This document shows, one piece after another, positions 1 to 11,886 of a DNA stretch of 64,000 bases. This stretch comes from Theobroma cacao (lineage: Eukaryota > Streptophyta > Magnoliopsida > Malvales > Malvaceae). A program made the position numbers and the translations under genes. How positions within the stretch are numbered: the first letter of the stretch is position 1; each line of letters starts with the position of its first letter. The stretch spans positions 37,774,187 through 37,838,186 of the forward strand of contig NC_030851.1 in assembly GCF_000208745.1 (NCBI RefSeq), given 5' to 3'. A model generated the notes under the pieces. The model saw nothing but the letters and a program-made list of their open reading frames with translations. It ran no database searches and was not told where the DNA came from.

Positions 1-482
1 TCTTCTTTTCATTCTTGGTTTTCTTGATCCTTTCCTTGCTTTCTCCGAGAGCAGATTCCCTGGGTGAGTTATTTAATTTCTTGACGATCGACGTGCTTAT
101 CATCACCTAGCATGATTTCTAGTAATCACAAAGAATGCAGAACAGGGTTATAATTCGTGAATTAATAGTCAGCAAAACACTATATAATTACTTGTAATTG
201 ATGTAATCAATTTGTTAAAAAAAATAAAACTATTTATATGAAACTTATTTTCACAGTGGGGTACATAAGCTCCATTTTTCTCATCTCATTCAATTATTTC
301 TTGAATCGTATTTTGTGCTTGAATAATTGCTGCTCCTGCACTTTCCAGTTGACAACTACGTACAACTACTCTTCAAACGAGAGTATAATTCCAAGGCATA
401 TTCGGATTTCGGACACACAAGGCATATTCTCCACAATCACCACAAAGAAACTCCATCATGGCTTACATCAGAGTACTATTAA
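1..482 (+). CDS. Partial gene for a small secreted protein or peptide precursor (5' end outside window)
   Basis: I do not recognise the family. Frame 3 of bases 3-63 encodes a strongly hydrophobic stretch (FFSFLVFLILSLLSPRADSL) that looks like the core and cleavage region of a signal peptide. It ends in phase 1 at a good donor (G|GTGAGT, 63/64). A pyrimidine-rich acceptor (CACTTTCCAG) ends at 348, and the exon from 349 continues in the matching phase for about 44 codons to TAA at 480-482. The second exon begins DNYVQLLFKREYNSKAYSD, has no cysteine, is rich in His, Lys, Arg and Tyr, and ends TSEYY. A short cysteine-free tail after a signal peptide fits a processed peptide hormone precursor, but no known hormone motif matches well. 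The start codon lies left of the window. It could also be a chance pairing of open frames. Confidence 0.42.
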
Positions 483-1298
483 TAATTATCCAAGCATTAA
501 TTCCTCCCCCAACCCAAGACAAAAGTTGAATGACACACGCACACACATATTAAATTCAAGTGATAAAAGAAGTGAACCTATCTTATCTTACAAAGCTTAA
601 GTTAATGAGGCATGCATGCTACAAAGAACAGTCTAAAATCAGATTCCCTTTCAACAAGAAAATCAAGAGCTATTCGTGTTCTACCCCAATCGTCACCTAA
701 ACGTCGATATAGAAAAATAATAATATAAAAATAGAAGGGCTTCACTTGGCCTACCCTTAATTATATATAATTATATAAATCTCAATCATTCATGAATGCA
801 AAATCCACATAAGTTTTATATAAAATATAATTAAATCACTTATTGAGATTGAATAATTACGAAATTTTAATAAAAAAAAAAACTCTATTAAACTTATATG
901 AACACAAACAAAAGGAAGAAATTGAATAAGCATCCTTGCTATATTATTCTAACAGTTAAATAACAATTTCTTTCCTAAAATTGTAAAGGGACAATTTCTT
1001 TACTGTTTGCTTCTAATTACATTAAACACGTCAAAAAAATTATATTCTTAAATATTTAAATGTACCATTAATGTCCGATTAAACCTTCCATCTCTTAGAA
1101 GCAAGTACTTGTCGTAATTTAAAACCATTCATCAAGTCAAACATAGGTGGTTTAAGTATCATTCGGATTCTTTCCTTCTTGCTCCTACAACACATATATA
1201 TGTGGTACCATGCAATGACCTTTTTCATTTCGCTACGCTAAAGAAATTCCTCCCTCAATTTTCTTACAGGCAATTATTTTTCAATTTTCTTTGTAATA
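483..1298. other. AT-rich intergenic region upstream of the phosphatase gene
   Basis: No coding frame that I can support. The stretch holds AT-rich spacer, A-runs near 868-882 and short direct similarities. It must contain the 3' UTR of the left-edge gene and the distal promoter of the purple acid phosphatase. Confidence 0.6.
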
Positions 1299-1299
1299 T

Positions 1300-1310
1300 A
1301 TTTATATATA
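1300..1310 (+). promoter_or_regulatory. Probable TATA box of the purple acid phosphatase gene
   Basis: The sequence TTTATATATAA lies about 175 bp before the start codon at 1484, a normal distance for a plant core promoter with a 5' UTR of about 140 bp. This is inferred from sequence only. Confidence 0.4.
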
Positions 1311-1325
1311 ATTCAGACTTCAGAG

Positions 1326-1333
1326 GGATATTC
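1326..1333 (+). promoter_or_regulatory. P1BS-like element (GGATATTC)
   Basis: GGATATTC matches GNATATNC, the site bound by PHR1-type MYB regulators of phosphate starvation genes. It lies 150 bp before the ATG of the phosphatase, just downstream of the likely TATA box. The motif is short and degenerate, so chance occurrence is possible. Confidence 0.35.
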
Positions 1334-1483
1334 GACATATCAACCTTTGAATTAAGAGACTAAGTTTCTCAAGTAATTGTTATCGTCACCAAAGCAGCCG
1401 AAAAAAGCCCTGCCTTGTATTCCTCAACAATTAATGTTTGGTCATCAAATAATACAAATCATTTCTCCATTTTCTTCTACACA

Positions 1484-3680
1484 ATGGCTTTTCTGTCGTC
1501 TCGCAGAACCATTCATATCTCCGTTCTCCTGATTAGTGCTTGGCTATGGCTGTCGTCGGAGTCTTCCGTGGCCGAGCTCCAGCGTTTTCAGCATCCGGTG
1601 AAACCGAACGGGTCTCTCAGCTTTTTGGTGGTTGGAGACTGGGGAAGAAAAGGACTATACAATCAATCTAAAGTTGCATTTCAGGTCAATTTTTTTTTTC
1701 TTTTTTAACTTCAACTTAAAATCTCTTTTCAACACTTGAGCTTAGTCAATCCTTAATGCTAACTATTTTCGTACATATTTTAAAGTGACATGATGATTAC
1801 ATGCATGAAACTTCCTAGTGATTTTGCTAACTAACTAACAATGCGTTTCGACCATGGTTTCTGCTGACAAATGTTATATCACCACTGCAGAAAAATAAAA
1901 TAAAATTACCACTATACTATAGGAACTAATAATACGGTACTTAATTATTACATTTATGAATAAGTTGATCTATTGTAAATAGATAAATCTTACTTTTAAA
2001 TTATTTAATATAATTTTGTCATAGAGAGATAAGTAGCAGAGATAGAAGTGTAGAATCAATTAGTACTACTCATCACTGCACCAAATTTGATTTTTGAGGA
2101 CCATTTTTTCAATAATGCTATTAAATGTCTTTTGCTATTAATTGTTGGCATTTGATTACACTCTATTAATTGCTAATGAAAAATATAATTAATAGCATTT
2201 TTTAAGTTTTCACTGTATAAAAATTATATGTTACACCAAATAAGTATATTATACTATAAACTTTTCAGTGAATTCCCATCATCACTTTGTCAAATCAGAC
2301 TATATTATTATTATTATTATTTACGACAAAAGTCAGTTTTATTTGTTATTTTCTTTACCCTAATATTTTCCCCTTGTGTTTTATGTGTCATAGATGGGAC
2401 TGGTGGGTCAGAAACTAGACATAGACTTCGTGATTTCGACAGGGGATAACTTTTATGAAGATGGCCTGACGGGAGTAGATGATCCTGCATTCAATCAGTC
2501 ATTCACCGCAATCTACACAGCCCCAAGTTTGAAAAAGCAATGGTACAATGGTAAACGAATAAATACTTCAATCAAATCTGTACTTTCCTTAACTATTAAC
2601 TTTATAATTACATATAAATATAGCATCTATTGTTGTTCATTTTGGCACTAAAAAGGTTAACTGAGAAAAGGGTATTTTATGTCAGTTTTGGGCAATCATG
2701 ACTATAGAGGTGATGTTGAAGCACAATTGAGTCCCATCCTTAGAGAAAAAGACAAGAGGTGGCTTTGCTTGAGATCATTTATTCTCAAAGCTGGTAAGGA
2801 AAACTGCAGCATTCTCACATTTTCAGTTCTCAATTCAAGTATACTTACGACTGTTGTCATGTCTTTGGCAGAGTTTGTAGAGTTTTTCTTCGTGGATACG
2901 ACTCCATTTGTTGACAAGTATTTCACAGATCCAGGGGATGATGTCTATGACTGGAAAGGTGTCTCTCCAAGGGAAGATTATCTTTCAAATCTCCTCAAGG
3001 TGAAGTCATAGGATGATCCTTTATATTTGATAGCTAAGGCACATTATAATATCAATAACACAAAGAAAAAAAGTTAAAAAGGGAAAAGTATTCTTGGTTT
3101 CAAGCAGGATGTGGATGCAGCATTAAAGAAATCTAATGCAAAATGGAAGATAGTGGTCGGACACCATACAATCAAAAGCGCTGGACACCATGGTGTCACT
3201 AAAGAGCTGGTCAAACAACTTGTACCCATCCTTGAAGTAATATAATCTACGCTACCAACAAAGATATCAATTGCATTTTCTATTTCATTATGTTTATAAC
3301 GGAAATTATACCTTTTTTCTCTCAGGCAAACAGTGTAGATATGTACATTAACGGCCACGATCACTGCTTGGAACACATCAGTGACAAAAACAGGTAATAT
3401 TGTCTAACATTTTTTGAGATTTTATGAGAACAATTAAGAACATCCAACCAACAGTTATGAATGCAGCCAAATTCAATATTTAACGACTGGTGGTGGCTCG
3501 AAGGCATGGAAAGATGATGTGCATAGGTGGGATCCAAAGGAACTCAAGTTTTACTACGATGGGCAAGGATTTATGTCTATGCAAATGACTCAACGCAAAG
3601 CTCATATCGCATTCTATGATATTTACGGCAAAGTTTTACATACATGGAACATCTCCAAAGAACTGCATTCAGACGCTTAA
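1484..3680 (+). CDS. PAP3: Purple acid phosphatase, small single-domain type (PAP3/PAP8-like)
   Basis: Seven exons (1484-1684, 2394-2550, 2686-2793, 2872-2999, 3108-3236, 3326-3393, 3467-3680) give a 334-residue protein, the usual length of plant low-molecular-weight purple acid phosphatases. Residues 1-30 form a hydrophobic signal peptide, so the enzyme is probably secreted or vacuolar. All five metal-binding blocks of the Fe-metal centre are present in order: GDWG (51-54), GDNFY (84-88), GNHD (122-125), GHHTIKS (216-222) and GHDH (251-254). It hydrolyses phosphate monoesters and is expected to help mobilise phosphate or to act in peroxide metabolism. [12 protein letters not shown] places it nearer PAP3/7/8 than PAP17. 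The start at 1484 is chosen because the signal peptide follows directly; an in-frame ATG at 1415 lies in the likely 5' UTR. The intron at 2794-2871 is 78 bp, a multiple of three, and has no in-frame stop. Confidence 0.93.
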
Positions 3681-5072
3681 TTAGACCAATTCAATCTATA
3701 AATCAGAGGGTTATTGCAGAAGTTACTGCTTTTCAACTTCAAGATAAGTAAGCCAAGTGCAAGAGATTTGCAAAGATAATACTACCAGACAAAAGTTGAT
3801 TTCAGAAAGCAAAGTTCAGCTAGAGTTCTACAAAGGTGCTGCAATTGCAGCCAGTTGGGTGAAACTGAAATATTCAAATTCTAAGCTAAGATTGTGCTCA
3901 AAATATTTCATATTCAAACCATATTTACTAATGTATATTTACAACTACGTGTAAACAATCCCAAATTCACCTTTTGGTGATTTACTAAAAGTTAAGATGC
4001 TAGTGTTTTCCCCCATGTCACTGGATGCAAAAGAAGGAAAATTACATTGCATTCACATTGTCCCAAACAAGAAGGCCCAATATGCAGAATATGAGAAGGG
4101 ACAATTCTATCAATAATGGAGAACTATAAGGAAAAGATCCTTCCAGGAGTTCAAGAGCTTAAACGATGCAAAAACTCAAGTATCCTCCAAACTTGCCACC
4201 AGTCCTTTTAATAGTCACTATCAGCAAGACTTTCTTGCAAGCATCGAACATGTATCGCAAAGGTAAATAGAATCCTTTTGTCATTTAATTCACAATTTAA
4301 TAACATGCATATTATTCATCCATGTACTACAAAAATTAAGTCATGACTCTGTCACCAGATTAATTATTTTGTCCAAATTGCATAACTTATTTGAAGTTTT
4401 CTGGATTGATGGTATCTACTACCATTGAGGGGTATCTCAAGACAAAACCATAAAGCATGATCCATCTGGAACTTAGGTGAGTCAGCTATGGGCTCAAGCT
4501 ATGGCTAGAAGATTCAGAATTACTCAAGTTGTAACTTTTTTTTTTTTTTGCTCAGCTACTCAAGTTCTAACTTGTCCTTAAAGGAGGTTGAGGAGGCATT
4601 AGGGAAGCACCTACTCCTCAGCCAACCTTAAGCAAACAGCCGTATCATCTTAAAACACATACAAGCTTCCTATAGACGCTGTATAAGCTGATAATTATAC
4701 TTGGATCATAGGTCCTCCCGATTCTATAATGGTCATTGAGACCTGAACGAATTGCTTGAATTCCCTAAAAATTGACGACTGCAATATTACTTATTTTGTA
4801 GAAGATGCCTCCTAATTGGACAAAAAGAACTCCAAGTATAGACAACCACAGCATTTTTTTTTTCAGTCACCCTGGGATGATCTTAACTGCATGGGTCTTA
4901 AGGTCAACCTACATGGCACACTGTTAAATTAGGGACATAAGTAATATTTGATCAAAAACCAAAACAATTTTGAGCTATAAAATCTAACAACCCAACTAGC
5001 TAAAAAATAGTGATATTTATCACAAGAGCACCAGGGATCTCTAACTGTAATTTTGTCAAGAGTCAAGACACA
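3681..5072. other. Intergenic region between convergent genes
   Basis: This stretch separates the phosphatase (+) and the hydroxylase (-) stop codons, so it holds both 3' UTRs. A 65-codon frame at 3757-3954 resembles no family I know and probably reflects the phosphatase 3' UTR. Near 4520-4575 a phrase (TACTCAAGTT.TAACTT) is repeated on either side of a T-run. No other structure is supported. Confidence 0.55.
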
Positions 5073-8000
5073 TCAAATTGAACAACTGTATATAGCTTGA
5101 TGAGCTCTCCATTGTGGCAAGCTCATTAAGATTTCTTTATGTAACTTACAGAAATAATCTTCACAAGCAGTGATTGCAGCGGAAAAAGTGGCTGCATCAA
5201 AGGACTGTTGCTCCACACTTCGAAAAACAGTCTCCACCAGTTTAGTATCCTTCAGAAAAACAGATTTCACTTGACTAATTTGCTCGCATTGTGATTGTGA
5301 TAATTGTACCGCCTTGCCAGATTGAACTTCATTTGTGAAAGTTTGAGATTGGCACCCTTTCCAAAAATAAAATTGCACCACCTGTTCATCATAAGAGATT
5401 GACTCGGGTTACCATCACCACGATGATTTTTTAATAGAAGGTTCTGCTGAAAGAAATTTGCAAATGATATGTGCAAAGTGATATGAAGAATTTCAGCAAA
5501 GCTAAAGTGCCATTGAAACTGGATGAAGAATTGCTGAAAAGACTTTATGCCACGCAACTGCTAAAGAACGTATGGATCAATTATTTTCTTTCTCTTTTCT
5601 TTTTTCTTTCTTTTGCTGGGAGACAGCTTGCAGAATATCATCTCATTAGGAAAGTACATTAACCTTTTCAATGCATCACTTATATTATTGAAATTAAATG
5701 GCTTATTCATCATTCTTGACACCAGTCCTTCAATGCACTCATTAGAAGTTATAAAGATTATCTAATCAAGTAGCAGCCATCCTACAGATTTTTTGGGTAG
5801 TAGTTGCTACCTCAATTTCTATGGAAATAACCCAGAAAGAGAAAATGAGCAGCAGTGAGTAAAAAACAGCTTTAGGAATCACAATGAGTAGACTAAGTTC
5901 ATCTCATGAACAAGTTCACATATCTTCATATCTGATTACATAACATGTATCAAACCCTAACTTGAAAAACCAATAGTAAGAATACCTGAAGTGCATGCAA
6001 AACATTGGCAAATTCATGGTCAAGCAACTGATGTCCTCTTGCTAATTGCATTGGTTCCATGAGCAGTTCAGATAAATCTGAGATAAAGCTCCTGCCTTGA
6101 GAATAATATACATCAAATCCAAGAGAATGCAATCTTCCCAAGCGAATATCAAAACCCAATTCTTGATGAGAAGCTTGATTAGGAGCAAACCAATACATAT
6201 TATCCGATGCTGGCAAAGGTAGGAATGAACACAGCACATTATTTGACTTGTGTAATAGGCTTTCTGCAAGTAGAGGAATAAGTTTAGCATCCTCATCATG
6301 GGAACTATCACGGCTGAACCATAACGTAAGCGTTAGCCGTTCTCCTTCAGTTACCTGTCAAATGATCTAATACATCAGCACCATAAAATGCTGTCAGAAA
6401 TAAAGACGTTGAAACAATGTCCAGGACCACAGGCCACAGCTCAATGCAGTAGTAGAGACAAAAAGGAGTGCAAATAGGAGAACTATATGTGGAAAAACAA
6501 ATAGGTGTTTTTTTTTGGCATGAAGCTCCTTCTGGCCCCAATCTAAAATCACTCATCTAATACACGCTAACAAAAATTTTTAAAAAGTGAAAGATTCTCC
6601 TGTTTTTTACTATTGCATACAGTATGCAAACAAAGAAAAAATAATGGATATCTGAGAGCAGGACAGAAAATAAAGAAAAGCCACCGTAATTTCCATTATA
6701 TTGTAATTCAATAAAAATAAATAATTGGCTTGTTTCAGTCTTTTGATTTGATTTTCATACCATAGTAAAGCTTCAAAATGAATCTCTTTTGTTAGAAAAG
6801 GGCAAGTCTAAGCAGAACCATGGCTTTGACTGAGCTTTAGAAAACAATGCTGAATAATTTTTCATGGATTTTATGTAAATTTATTCAACCTAGGATTTCA
6901 TTGACAACAACCAAGCCATAATTAAAACTTTCTTATACAAAAACAAAGCAAAATTAAAATATGCGGCAGCAAACAAGATATGGTCTAAAGCACCCTTTTT
7001 TTACATTCCATCACATTACTTTCTGAGCACTTCTTTTTCTGAAATTACTTTATAGCCACTTACATCATAGTTTTCAATTTTTCTCATATTTTTAATGCAT
7101 GAAAGAAAAAGGAAAACTTGTGTAATTATTCACTAAGAACATATCTCCGCTAAGACAAGTTTGAACAATAATTTCCTAGCTCAAATCAAGATTGAAATTT
7201 TCCCTTTGAGACTGAGATCAAGCCTAAGCACTGAGCAGCTAGAGATTCAGCTTACCATCTTGAACCCCTAACAGTATCCTTTTGCTTTTATAGAAGAATT
7301 GGAAAATCTTTTTTTAGATTTTCACCCACAACAGAGACCCAGAGAGAGAGAGAGAGAGAGATCTTGAAAGTACCTCATCCACAGAATGAGTATTGCGGCT
7401 GTCAGCTGTATACATTACAGCATCCTGATATACAATAACTCAGTGAGTATCAATCAAATGTTATATCAAAACTACTGAGTAAACATGCTATCACTAGCCT
7501 TGATCACTAATCCAATGCAACATAGCTGCTTCTGCACTGAAGCCAAGATAAGTCATGAATGAAAAAGTTTCCTTATACCTTATTTTTTATTAGGCAAACA
7601 TAGTCTTAGCAACCAACTGAATTCTATACAGAGAGGCAAAGTTCTAACTCTGAAATTTAGGCGTATTTTGTAATTTAATCAAGTCTTCTTGGAGATCAAA
7701 GTCCTGTGTATACATAAGTTTCTAAGGTTACTATAAGTGTTTTCATTACTATTGAACTCCAAGTCCTCACAAGACAAAAAATCCAACAATCTCCATAAAC
7801 ACCTACCTAGTCTTCATATTTTAGTAGATTTTGGAGTGATAAATTATTGAGGCATGAATACTGAGAACACATAAAGTTGAAAGAATATTTCTTGCAACAT
7901 ATTCTCATTGTCTTCTCCCAACTCTCTATTGTTAGACCTGGAAGTTTGTCATTAAACCTTTCAAACCCTAACTTTACAACCTTACAGCTGTTTGTGCCTA

Positions 8001-9366
8001 GCTGCTTCAAACAATCAGATTTCATCAGGGTCCCTTCATTTCAACTGACAACTCAAAGAGTCCAGAGCCTAGACCTTTTCTACCCCTTATTTAAGTCCTA
8101 AAACCCCTGCAAAAGTACTTCCCAAATTAGTCATAAATAATACTAGTTTCATGTCAAGATCATATTGCCTACAATATGATCTCATTTCCAAATACTTCAA
8201 AACATATATCCTTTTGATGTGTATAGAATGCTTAACTCCTGCACAGATATTAGATCAGTTGATAGATTTATTACAGCTTTATAAATAAATAAATCAAGCA
8301 TCAATTGGAACTGTTTCTGAGACCTAAACTCAAGCTTGTATATTATCATGCAAATATTACTAAGAGAAGAAATGTCTTAAGTAAACCTTTAACAGCTGCA
8401 CTTACTCTGGCCAAAGGGGCAATCGTTTTGGGTTCCCCATCTTGGAAATGAAATAATCCACCTTTGAAATCCTTTTGATGACTATTCAAATAACAGACTG
8501 CCTTTGAAAAGCAGAAAAAAGTGTAATTGGAAAAGAAAAACACCCTCAGCAACACTTATCAACAGAAGACTAATTGCGAGGGACATTATTTCACAAAAGC
8601 TACGCACGCACCGTAAAATCCCGTTGTTTGAGATAGGGCCTGTTATCATCACTATGCCAACCAATGCTTGCTCCTCTGCTCCAACTGATATATATGGTGC
8701 ATGTTAATCATTACACTAATCAAGGGGTAAAGTGAATAAACAAGCAAATGCAACACAGATTTAATTACCAAAAGAAATTAGCAATTGTTTGTTGTTGATT
8801 TTCTGAATTCAGGCTTTTGGTACTTTTAACAAAATTATCAAGTCATATTCTGCTACAAATTTAACTATCCCCGTGAACAACAAGAAAGAGAAGAACCTGA
8901 TAAGGCCAGTGAACTCGGTGACAAGTTCATATTCGCACCCAAAGATCTCCTCTACCTTCTCCTTCAATCTATCTGTAATCAAATTTTAAAAAATACTATA
9001 AATAATAATGAAATTTGATAAATTTTATTTAAAAAAAAAAAAGGAGAACAGAAGAAGAAAAGGAAAGGACCTCTAATGGGAAGAAAAGGGATGATCAGAT
9101 GAGGAGAGTTAGTAGCGATGAGATGAGACAGTGTTGTGGAAAATACGTTGGGTCTGTACCCCACCGTGCTACAGCTCTTGTGTATGAACTCCAGTTCCTG
9201 TTTCAACTTTCATATTTCAATTTATCTCAAACAATAAACATCAAAGAAGATTTTGCTAAAACGATGAATAAATGATTGGCAATTTGGCGCTATTAACCTT
9301 GCATTCTTCTTCTGTCAGGAAATTATGCAAAATCAGTCTAGGATGCTCCATGTCCTTGTCCCCCAT
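5073..9366 (-). CDS. PKHD-type 2-oxoglutarate/Fe(II)-dependent hydroxylase
   Basis: Eight exons on the minus strand (9366-9298, 9197-9071, 8972-8897, 8684-8612, 8501-8406, 7424-7374, 6354-5986, 5381-5073) give 389 residues. The family is the uncharacterised plant PKHD-type hydroxylases (Arabidopsis At1g22950-like), related to prolyl 4-hydroxylase domains. The double-stranded beta-helix site is complete: H101-x-D103 within GWHSDDNRPY, distal H160 in RNTHSVDE, and R170 for 2-oxoglutarate in GERLTLTLWF. The substrate is unknown; prolyl or lysyl hydroxylation is a family-level expectation. No signal peptide is visible, so it is probably cytosolic or nuclear. The C-terminal 220 residues follow the catalytic core and carry no motif I can name. 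Exon 5 ends AGA|GTAAGT, giving Ala-Arg-Asp at a position that I recall as Ala-Gly-Asp in relatives. Exon 7 joins exon 8 directly across a 604-bp intron; an open frame inside that intron is not used. Confidence 0.88.
7340..7361. repeat. GA microsatellite in a hydroxylase intron
   Basis: An (AG) dinucleotide run of about 11 units lies just downstream of exon 6 on the gene strand, inside the 1-kb intron between exons 6 and 7. It reads as a CT tract in the transcript. Confidence 0.85.
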
Positions 9367-9669
9367 TTCTTTTAGTTTGTTTCACCATATTTTTAGTATT
9401 AGACTAATAGAAAGAATTAATAATACAACCTACTAAGATGGGCAAAGGCCCAAATCAGATTACTAATGATGAAAAGGACACAATAACAGGGAAGAGATGG
9501 GTACAAGCCCACCCAGATTACTGTCTGGGTATTTTTATGTTGGTGTTCTTTTCCTCGGGAAACTCAAACCCAATCCTTTTTTTCTTCGGAATAAGGTTAC
9601 ATTGTTGAGTGTTCATCCTAAGCCAATTGCAATAAATATTTTTACAAGCAAAGCTCTCGATGGGTTTTA

Positions 9670-10240
9670 GAATCAGCTATGGAAGGTATCAAGAATCTGT
9701 TGCTATGGGGTTACAACAAAAGGAGTTTTAGGCACATTTGTCATGGCAGGTCACTGGAAAAAACCGTTAGCATTCACTGCGGTAAACGAAGGTCCAATGT
9801 TAATTCAAAGGTGAAGCACTGGCCAATTACCGCTGCCGATTTAATGATCCTGGACTTGACGATCTCTTTCAAAGACTGAGAAACCTGAATGTTTTCTTCA
9901 ATGATGACACTCATCAATCGGTTCAGGATTCTCCGATGATTTTTGTTGCTGTTGAAAAGGAGTTTGGTGCTTGGCTTGGGACACAGCGATTGCAAACATC
10001 AAGCAAGCATCACAATGTTCTAAAATTTATTATTGACACCTCCGCATCTCCAATCGACAAAATGAATGATCAAAATTATCATGAGAACTTGCTCAAGCCA
10101 GGACCTGATCAACCAATGGATGTTAACCATCAACATTTTTCGAACCCGGATATGTCGAGGAACACATTCACAATCCAGAGTTTCTTACATCATCAGGAAG
10201 TTGATGAGAAGTTTCACGTTGTTGAGGACTAGTACAGCTA
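9670..10240 (+). pseudogene. Unrecognised broken coding relic
   Basis: I do not recognise this protein. One frame starting at 9711 reads about 34 codons beginning GVTTKGVLGTFVMAGHWKKP and is lost near 9812. A second frame then continues without a stop through phrases such as NYRCRFNDPGLDDLFQRL (from about 9826) and an acidic, His/Asn-rich segment to TAG at about 10230. The two frames meet without an overlapping stop, which suggests a single reading frame broken by an indel. Composition is richer in GC and codon-like compared with the flanks. No start, splice pattern or conserved motif allows a family call. It may be a decayed gene or part of an unknown mobile element. Confidence 0.35.
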
Positions 10241-10339
10241 AATACTTTGTTGGGGTTGCAAAACTATAAATTCCATAATTTGTGATGTTTTTGGGACCGA
10301 TGTGTAGCAAGTTCTGAGTATTCTTGGTCATGATCATTA

Positions 10340-10680
10340 GTGTTAGCGGATCCAAACTTCGTGACCTTTCCCATGATTTAGAGCTATTGAATCATCGCAA
10401 TATGCATGAAGAATCTGAATTTATTGATATTGCTCTTCAGCTTAACAAAGGAATCTTTGACACTTAAAAAGATAGCTATATTCGGATTTTCCAGATAAAC
10501 AAGATATTGAGGAGATGGAATACGCGTCAGCTTCGTGGATTTGCAATAAGTTGTTAACAGAGGGTTTCCATGCTGGCCCTATCATCATGGACGTTAAAGC
10601 ACAAATGATATGTTCTTGGGAGTGCAAAACGAACCATGATAGAAGAGAAGGCAATTATTTAGCGGTTCACTTATTTTTTA
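10340..10680 (+). pseudogene. Further coding-like relic, frameshifted
   Basis: A frame near 10340-10465 reads phrases such as RDLSHDLELLNHRNMHEES and ends at a stop near 10466. Another frame from about 10490 to 10680 reads phrases such as EEMEYASAWICNKLLTEG. Both look more like decayed coding DNA than random sequence, but neither matches a family I know. They lie between the relic at 9670-10240 and the LINE insertion and may belong to the same dead gene. Confidence 0.25.
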
Positions 10681-10756
10681 TCATTTTTTGCTAACATGAA
10701 GTACTTAAGATGTCAATGCAAGAACAAGTCGCTGAATATTGATAAATGCTGCCTCA

Positions 10757-11886
10757 ATTTGGTTGAAAGGTTTTGGTCTAGTGGTGGAAAGTGATTCCAA
10801 AAATGCAGATACTTGGGTTTCAAAGCCTTCTTCCTCTCACTGGAGGCTTAGAAATCTGGTTCTTAAGGCCAAGTCTGGGATTGATAGAGCCCATGATCTG
10901 CTATGTGTGTTTCCATAACTGCTTGAGTGATTGGGCATGCTTTTGACTTGTGTTTACTGCTATGTTGCTGGTGCAGATCACTTTTTGCATAATAAGGCCA
11001 ATAGCTTTTTGGGTTGTTTTGGTTGAGTATGGATTTGCAAGAGGGAGAAACATCCAAAATGGTCATGTTTCTCACTCTTGCTCTCCCTTCGCCCTTTCTG
11101 GCTGTTAAGGGTGGCTGTAACTTCTTTGAGTCTTGCTAATATCATATTTTGTAGTTGTATAGTATTTTGTTTTCAGCTGGCTTTTTTGTATGCCAAGCTT
11201 CAGGAAGGGCACCTGGACCAAGTCTCTCATAGTCCCTTCCTTTTTGTGTACATAGGGGATTTCACCCTGATTTAATGGAAATACTTTTAATCTTCAAAAA
11301 AAAGAAATCTGGTTCTTAAGATCAAGGCAATGCTCCGAAAGGTCCCTAGGTGGCAGATCCTTCATATCCAGAGGTCAGGTAATGTGATGGCGGATAATCT
11401 TGCCAAGTTGGGGGTTGAAAGAGTTAACGACCTGCTGCAAGTCCTGCACTAATTATCAGAGGAGGGCGACTGTTGATGTTGGTCGATCTATGTGGTTGAG
11501 TTTTGTTGGTTTTTAATTTTGACTCTGGATTGCAGGAGGGATAGGTGCTGATTTTTACTGGATGGACTCGCACCAGGTCTCCTGTTTTGGTGCTCAGATT
11601 TAGCTAGTGTTGGGAACAGTGAATTCGTTCTTATGTCTTACTTTGTTCTGTCTGGTTTTTAGTCTGTTGTCCACCTGTTAGCGCAGGTTTTTTGAGTCCA
11701 CTTGTAAATAGGGAAAGAGTTGGTTACTCTGTGTCTGCTGAAGGAGGGGGTACTGGTGTTTTTGTTTCCAGTTTGTGTTGGGAGGGTCAAGACTGGCTGC
11801 CAATCAGTCTTCTACCCTCTGTTTTGTTTTTGGTCTACCTTTCTGGAATGAATGATTCTTAATTTTCAAAAAAAGATTTGGTTGAA
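10757..11886 (+). mobile_element. 5'-truncated LINE fragment with 11-bp target-site duplication
   Basis: The element spans 10768-11875 and is flanked by the duplicated target ATTTGGTTGAA at 10757-10767 and 11876-11886. Its 3' end is an A-rich tail (TTTTCAAAAAAA). The coding remnant is the RNase H-like domain found at the end of plant LINE ORF2: VVESDSKNADTWVSKPSSS at 10776-10832, and later ILHIQRSGNVMADNLAKLG at about 11357-11413. The two parts are separated by the insertion at 10868-11303 and rejoin in frame when it is ignored. Only the ORF2 end and 3' UTR are present, so this is a dead, 5'-truncated copy. Confidence 0.75.
10851..11320 (+). mobile_element. Nested non-LTR retro-element with 17-bp target-site duplication
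   Basis: A 436-bp segment (10868-11303) interrupts the LINE RNase H frame. It is bounded by perfect copies of GAAATCTGGTTCTTAAG at 10851-10867 and 11304-11320 and ends in an A-rich tail (CTTCAAAAAAAA). Tail plus variable-length duplication is the signature of target-primed reverse transcription. No coding capacity is seen. The 3' end (TTTTAATCTTCAAAA) resembles that of the host LINE (TTCTTAATTTTCAAAA), so it may be a LINE 3' UTR fragment or a SINE that shares the LINE tail. Confidence 0.75.

Noticed and set aside
238..600. 120-codon open frame on the plus strand near the left edge
   Set aside because: It overlaps the acceptor and second exon of the peptide-like gene in another frame, has low-complexity Ser/Asn/His content and no family similarity.
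3757..3954. 65-codon frame downstream of the phosphatase
   Set aside because: It lies directly after the phosphatase stop, probably in its 3' UTR, and ends in AT-rich sequence without a recognisable motif.
5385..5557. Open frame inside the last intron of the PKHD hydroxylase
   Set aside because: Joining exon 7 (ends 5986) straight to 5381 keeps phase and gives family-like sequence (HALQVVQFYFWKG); using the frame would break both.
9679..9879. 66-codon ORF starting at ATG 9679
   Set aside because: The coding-like signal in this stretch is in other frames; this one is probably a shadow.
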